Assembly: GCF_050947335.1 (NCBI RefSeq) | Contig: NW_027473591.1 | Location: 124,001 to 188,000 of the forward strand | Source of the DNA: Megachile rotundata | Taxonomy: Eukaryota; Arthropoda; Insecta; Hymenoptera; Megachilidae | Direction of reading: 5' to 3' | Length of the DNA: 64,000 nucleotides | Part shown: positions 61,115-64,000 of the stretch, in pieces | Numbering within the stretch: the first letter of the stretch is position 1 | Layout of the letters: each line of letters begins with the position of its first letter | Program-made: the position numbers and the translations under genes | The notes under the pieces: model-generated | What the model saw: only the letters and a program-made list of their open reading frames with translations | What the model was told of the DNA's origin: nothing | Database searches by the model: none

Positions 61115-62055
61115 GTGATTGTGATTGTGTGATTGCGATTGTGTGATTGCGATTGTGTGATTGCGATTGTGTGATTGCGATTGTGTGATTGCGATTGTGT
61201 GATTGCGATTGTGTGATTGCGATTGTGTGATTGCGATTGTGTGATTGCGATTGTGTGATTGCGATTGTGTGATTGCGATTGTGTGATTGCGATTGTGTGA
61301 TTGCGATTGTGTGATTGCGATTGTGTGATTGCGATTGTGTGATTGCGATTGTGTGATTGTGATTGTGTGATTGTGATTGTGTGATTGTGATTGTGTGATT
61401 GTGATTGTGTGATTGTGATTGTGTGATTGTGATTGTGTGATTGTGATTGTGTGATTGTGATTGTGTGATTGTGATTGTGTGATTGTGATTGTGTGATTGT
61501 GATTGTGTGATTGTGATTGTGTGATTGTGATTGTGTGATTGTGATTGTGTGATTGTGATTGTGTGATTGTGATTGTGTGATTGTGATTGTGTGATTGTGA
61601 TTGTGTGATTGTGATTGTGTGATTGTGATTGTGTGATTGTGATTGTGTGATTGTGATTGTGTGATTGTGATTGTGTGATTGTGATTGTGTGATTGTGATT
61701 GTGTGATTGTAATTGTGATTGTGTGATTGTGATTTTGTGATTGTGATTTTGTGATTGTGATTGTGTGATTGTGATTGTGTGATTGTGATTGTGAGATTGT
61801 GATTGTGTGATTGTGATTGTGTGATTGTGATTGTGTGATTGTGATTGTGTGATTGTGATTGTGTGATTGTGATTGTGTGATTGTGATTGTGTGATTGTGA
61901 TTGTGTGATTGTGATTGTGTGATTGTGATTGTGTGATTGTGATTGTGTGAATGTGATTGTGTGATTGTGATTGTGTGATTGTGATTGTGTGATTGTGATT
62001 GTGTGATTGTGATTGTGTGATTGTGATTGTGTGATTGTGATTGTGTGATTGTGAT
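61115..62055 (+). repeat. 14-bp array with 16-unit GCGATT block and degenerate patch
   Basis: About 67 units. GCGATT block at 61135-61345 begins almost at once and has no GATTCTG marker. A degenerate patch at about 61700-61805 holds GTAATT, an extra hexamer, two GATTTTG and one GTGAGATT; GTGTGAATG near 61946. Confidence 0.94.
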
Positions 62056-62519
62056 TGTGTGATTGTGTGATTGTGTGATTGTGTGATTGTGTGATTGTGT
62101 GATTGTGTGATTGTGTGATTGTGATTGTGTGATTGTGTGATTGTGTGATTGAGTGATTGTGTGATTGTGTGTTTGTGTGATTGTGTGATTGTGTGATTGT
62201 GTGATTGTGTGATTGTGTGATTGTGTGATTGTGTGATTGTGTGATTGTGTGATTGTGTGATTGTGTGATTGTGTGATTGTGTGATTGTGTGATTGTGTGA
62301 TTGTGTGATTGTGTGATTGTGTGATTGTGTGATTGTGTGATTGTGTGATTGTGTGATTGTGTGATTGTGTGATTGTGTGATTGTGTGATTGTGTGATTGT
62401 GTGATTGTGTGATTGTGTGATTGTGTGATTGTGTGATTGTGTGATTGTGTGATTGTGTGATTGTGTGATTGTGTGATTGTGTGATTGTGTGATTGTGTGA
62501 TTGTGTGATTGTGTGATTG
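62056..62519 (+). repeat. Plain octamer array (about 57 units)
   Basis: Mostly unvaried, with one inserted hexamer near 62120, GAGTGATT near 62151 and GTGTGTTT near 62168 at the left edge. Confidence 0.95.
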
Positions 62520-62965
62520 TGTGGTTGTGCGATCGTGATTGTGTGATCGTAATTGTGTGATTGCATGATTGTGATTGTGTGATTGTGTGACTGTGATTGT
62601 GTGACCGTGATTGTGTGACCGCAATTGTGTGATCGTGATTGTGTGGTCGTGATTGTGTGACCGTGATTGTGTGATCGTGATTGTGTGATTGTGTGATTGT
62701 GTGATTGTGTGAATGTGTTATTGTGTGACCGTTATTGTGTGACCGTGATTGTGTGACCGTGATTGTGTGGTTGCGACTGTGTGATTGTGACTGTGTGATT
62801 GTGTGAGTGTGTTGTTGTGTGAATGAGTGATAGTGTGACTGTGTGATTGTGTGATTGTGTGATTGTGTGATTGTGTGATTGTGTGATTGTGTGATTGTGT
62901 GACCGTAATTGTGTGACCGTGATTGTGTGGTCGTGATTGTGTGACCGTGATTGTGTGATCGTGAT
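62520..62965 (+). repeat. Junction block J19, most diverged copy
   Basis: GCG of GTGCGATCG at 62529. Private changes are GATCGTAATT (near 62547), GCATGATT (62563), GACCGCAATT (62618), GTTGTTG and GTGAATGAGTG (near 62812-62826), and GACCG replacing GATCG near 62914. Two of these create the start codons of the longest spurious minus-strand frames. Confidence 0.92.
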
Positions 62966-63597
62966 TGTGTGATTGTGTGATTGTGTGATTGTGTGATTGT
63001 GTGATTGTGTGATTGTCTGATTGTGTGATTGTGTGATTGCGTGATTGCGTGATTGCGTGATTGTGTGATTGTGTGATTGTGTGATTGTGTGATTGTGTGA
63101 TTGTGTGATTGTGTTATTGTGTGATTTTGTGATTGAGTGGTTGTGTGATTGTGTGATTGTGTGAATATGTGATTGTGTGACCGTGATTGTGTGATTGTGA
63201 GATTGTGTGAATAGTGTGATTGTGTGATTGTGTGATTGTGATTGTGTGATTGTGTGATTGTGTGATTGTGTGATTGTGTGATTGTGTGATTGTGTTATTG
63301 TGTGATTGTGTGATTGTGTGATTGTGTGATTGCGTGATTGCGTGATTGCGTGATTGCGTGATTGTGTGATTGTGTGATTGTGTGATTGTGTGATTGTGAC
63401 TGTGTGATTGTGTGAGTGTGTGATTGTGTGATTGTGTGATTGTGTGATTGTGTGATTGTGTGATTGTGTGATTGTGTGATTGTGTGGTTGTGTGATTGCG
63501 TGATTGTGTGATTGCGTGATTGTGTGATTGTGAGATTGTGTGATTGTGTGATTGTGTGATTGTGTGATTGTGTGATTGTGTGATTGTGTGATTGTGT
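62966..63597 (+). repeat. Shortened octamer domain with irregular order
   Basis: GTCTGATT, three GCGTGATT, GTGTTATT, TTGTGATT, GAGTGGTT, a private GTGAATATG near 63171, GACCG, GTGAGATT, GTGTGAATAGTG near 63209 (others GTGTGAATT), GTGTTATT, four GCGTGATT, GTGACTG/GTGAGTG near 63400, GTGGTT, GCGTGATT and GTGAGATT. No GTACTG and no GATGATT. Confidence 0.88.
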
Positions 63598-63958
63598 GAT
63601 TGTGATTGTGTGATTGCGATTCTGTGATTGTGATTGTGTGATTGTGATTGTGTGATTGTGATTGTGTGATTGTGATTGTGTGATTGTGATTGTGTGATTG
63701 TGATTGTGTGATTGTGATTGTGTGATTGTGATTGTGTGATTGTGATTGTGTGATTGCGATTGTGTGATTGCGATTGTGTGATTGCGACTGTGTGATTGTG
63801 ATTGTGTGATTGTGATTGTGTGATTGTGATTGTGTGATTGTGATTGTGTGATTGTGATTGTGTGATTGTGATTGTGTGATGGTGATTGTGTGATTGTGAT
63901 TGTGTGATGGTGATTGTGTGATTGTGATTGTGTGATTGTGATTGTGTGATTGTGATTG
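63598..63958 (+). repeat. 14-bp array (about 26 units)
   Basis: GCGATTCTG once at 63616 and GCGATT at 63756, 63770 and 63784 (the last followed by GACTG). GTGATGG-type hexamer changes occur near 63880 and 63908. Confidence 0.94.
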
Positions 63959-64000
63959 TGTGATTGTGTGATTGTGTGATTGAGTGATTGTGTGATTGTG
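63959..64000 (+). repeat. Octamer array cut by the window end
   Basis: Five octamers including one GAGTGATT. By analogy with 10693, 42584 and 47130 this is the start of a plain octamer array, but the window ends here. Confidence 0.85.

Larger units (their letters stand above)
1..64000 (+). repeat. Continuous GTGTGATT / GTGATT satellite tract
   Basis: Every stretch of the window resolves into octamers (GTGTGATT) and hexamers (GTGATT), or variants of them one or two bases away. All are in the same orientation, with the G+T-rich strand as plus; I found no inverted segment and no unique sequence. Two textures alternate: pure octamer runs and 14-bp arrays of alternating octamer and hexamer. The tract runs off both ends, so its true length is unknown. 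No homology to a named satellite is claimed. Centromeric, pericentromeric or sex-chromosome heterochromatin is plausible but is inference. Confidence 0.97.

Noticed and set aside
59522..62566. Long minus-strand reading frame, 1014 codons
   Set aside because: Only repeat translation (HNHTITQS and HNHTITITQSQS types). Its start is a CAT made by one private GCATGATT variant and its stop a GTGTTATT variant. A second long frame overlaps it on the same strand in another register, which real genes do not do.
59616..62624. Second minus-strand reading frame, 1002 codons, overlapping the first
   Set aside because: Starts at TTG (from GACCGCAATT), not ATG, and consists of the same repeat peptide. It is a shadow of the stop-free repeat.
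1..64000. Telomere repeat or telomere-like TG tract
   Set aside because: No TTAGGG, TTTAGGG or TG1-3-type runs; GG is rare. The unit always contains GATT.
1..64000. G-quadruplex potential
   Set aside because: Despite high G content, G runs are single; GG appears only in rare GTGGTT or GTGGGATT units, so quadruplexes are not supported.
1..64000. tRNA, rRNA, promoter or terminator signals
   Set aside because: No stretch departs from the repeat long enough to hold one, and the repeat has almost no self-complementarity beyond CGATCG and GATC.

Overview
The whole 64 kb window is one unbroken tract of satellite DNA, and I find no gene in it. Everything is built from two short words in one orientation: the octamer GTGTGATT and the hexamer GTGATT. 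Runs of octamers give 8-bp arrays. Strict octamer-hexamer alternation gives 14-bp arrays (unit GTGTGATTGTGATT). The plus strand is almost entirely G, T and A; C is confined to variant units. A tract of this size, with no gene, RNA or transposon, points to a eukaryotic chromosome (heterochromatin, pericentromere, subtelomere or a sex or micro-chromosome). The sequence does not identify the species, and I do not recognise a named satellite family.

Layout. Positions 1-8275 are octamer-rich, with variant cassettes that recur every 0.75-1.4 kb. From 8276 to the end a higher-order pattern repeats: a junction block rich in GACCG and GATCG, then an octamer domain with an ordered set of marker variants (GTACTG, GTCTGATT, GCGTGATT triplets, TTGTGATT/GAGTGATT, GATGATT, GTGAGATT, GTGTGAATT), then a 14-bp array of 0.1-3.2 kb, then the next junction. 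I place 19 junction blocks. Eleven (8276, 11058, 18083, 22259, 25341, 29931, 43059, 47604, 55957, 57419, 62520) begin with GTGGTTGTGCGATCG and usually follow an octamer array. Eight (10204, 15421, 28835, 34920, 38063, 50804, 54289, 59434) start directly at the end of a 14-bp array. Many 14-bp arrays hold a homogeneous block in which the hexamer is GCGATT.

Coordinates of rare variants show large secondary duplications: about 5.35-8.7 kb with 19.3-22.7 kb (offset 13,914-14,014); 34.9-38.9 kb with 50.8-55.1 kb (offset 15,884-16,224); 41.85-45.26 kb with 46.40-49.82 kb (offset 4,546-4,560); 18.5-19.27 kb with 39.3-40.06 kb (offset 20,787-20,795). Length differences between copies are mostly whole multiples of 8 or 14 bp, as expected from unequal exchange or slippage.

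Long minus-strand reading frames (for example 59522-62566) follow from the repeat having no stop codon in any frame on that strand. They encode only a monotonous His/Asn/Thr/Ile/Gln/Ser repeat and are not called as genes. Array boundaries below are read by eye and are good to about one repeat unit.
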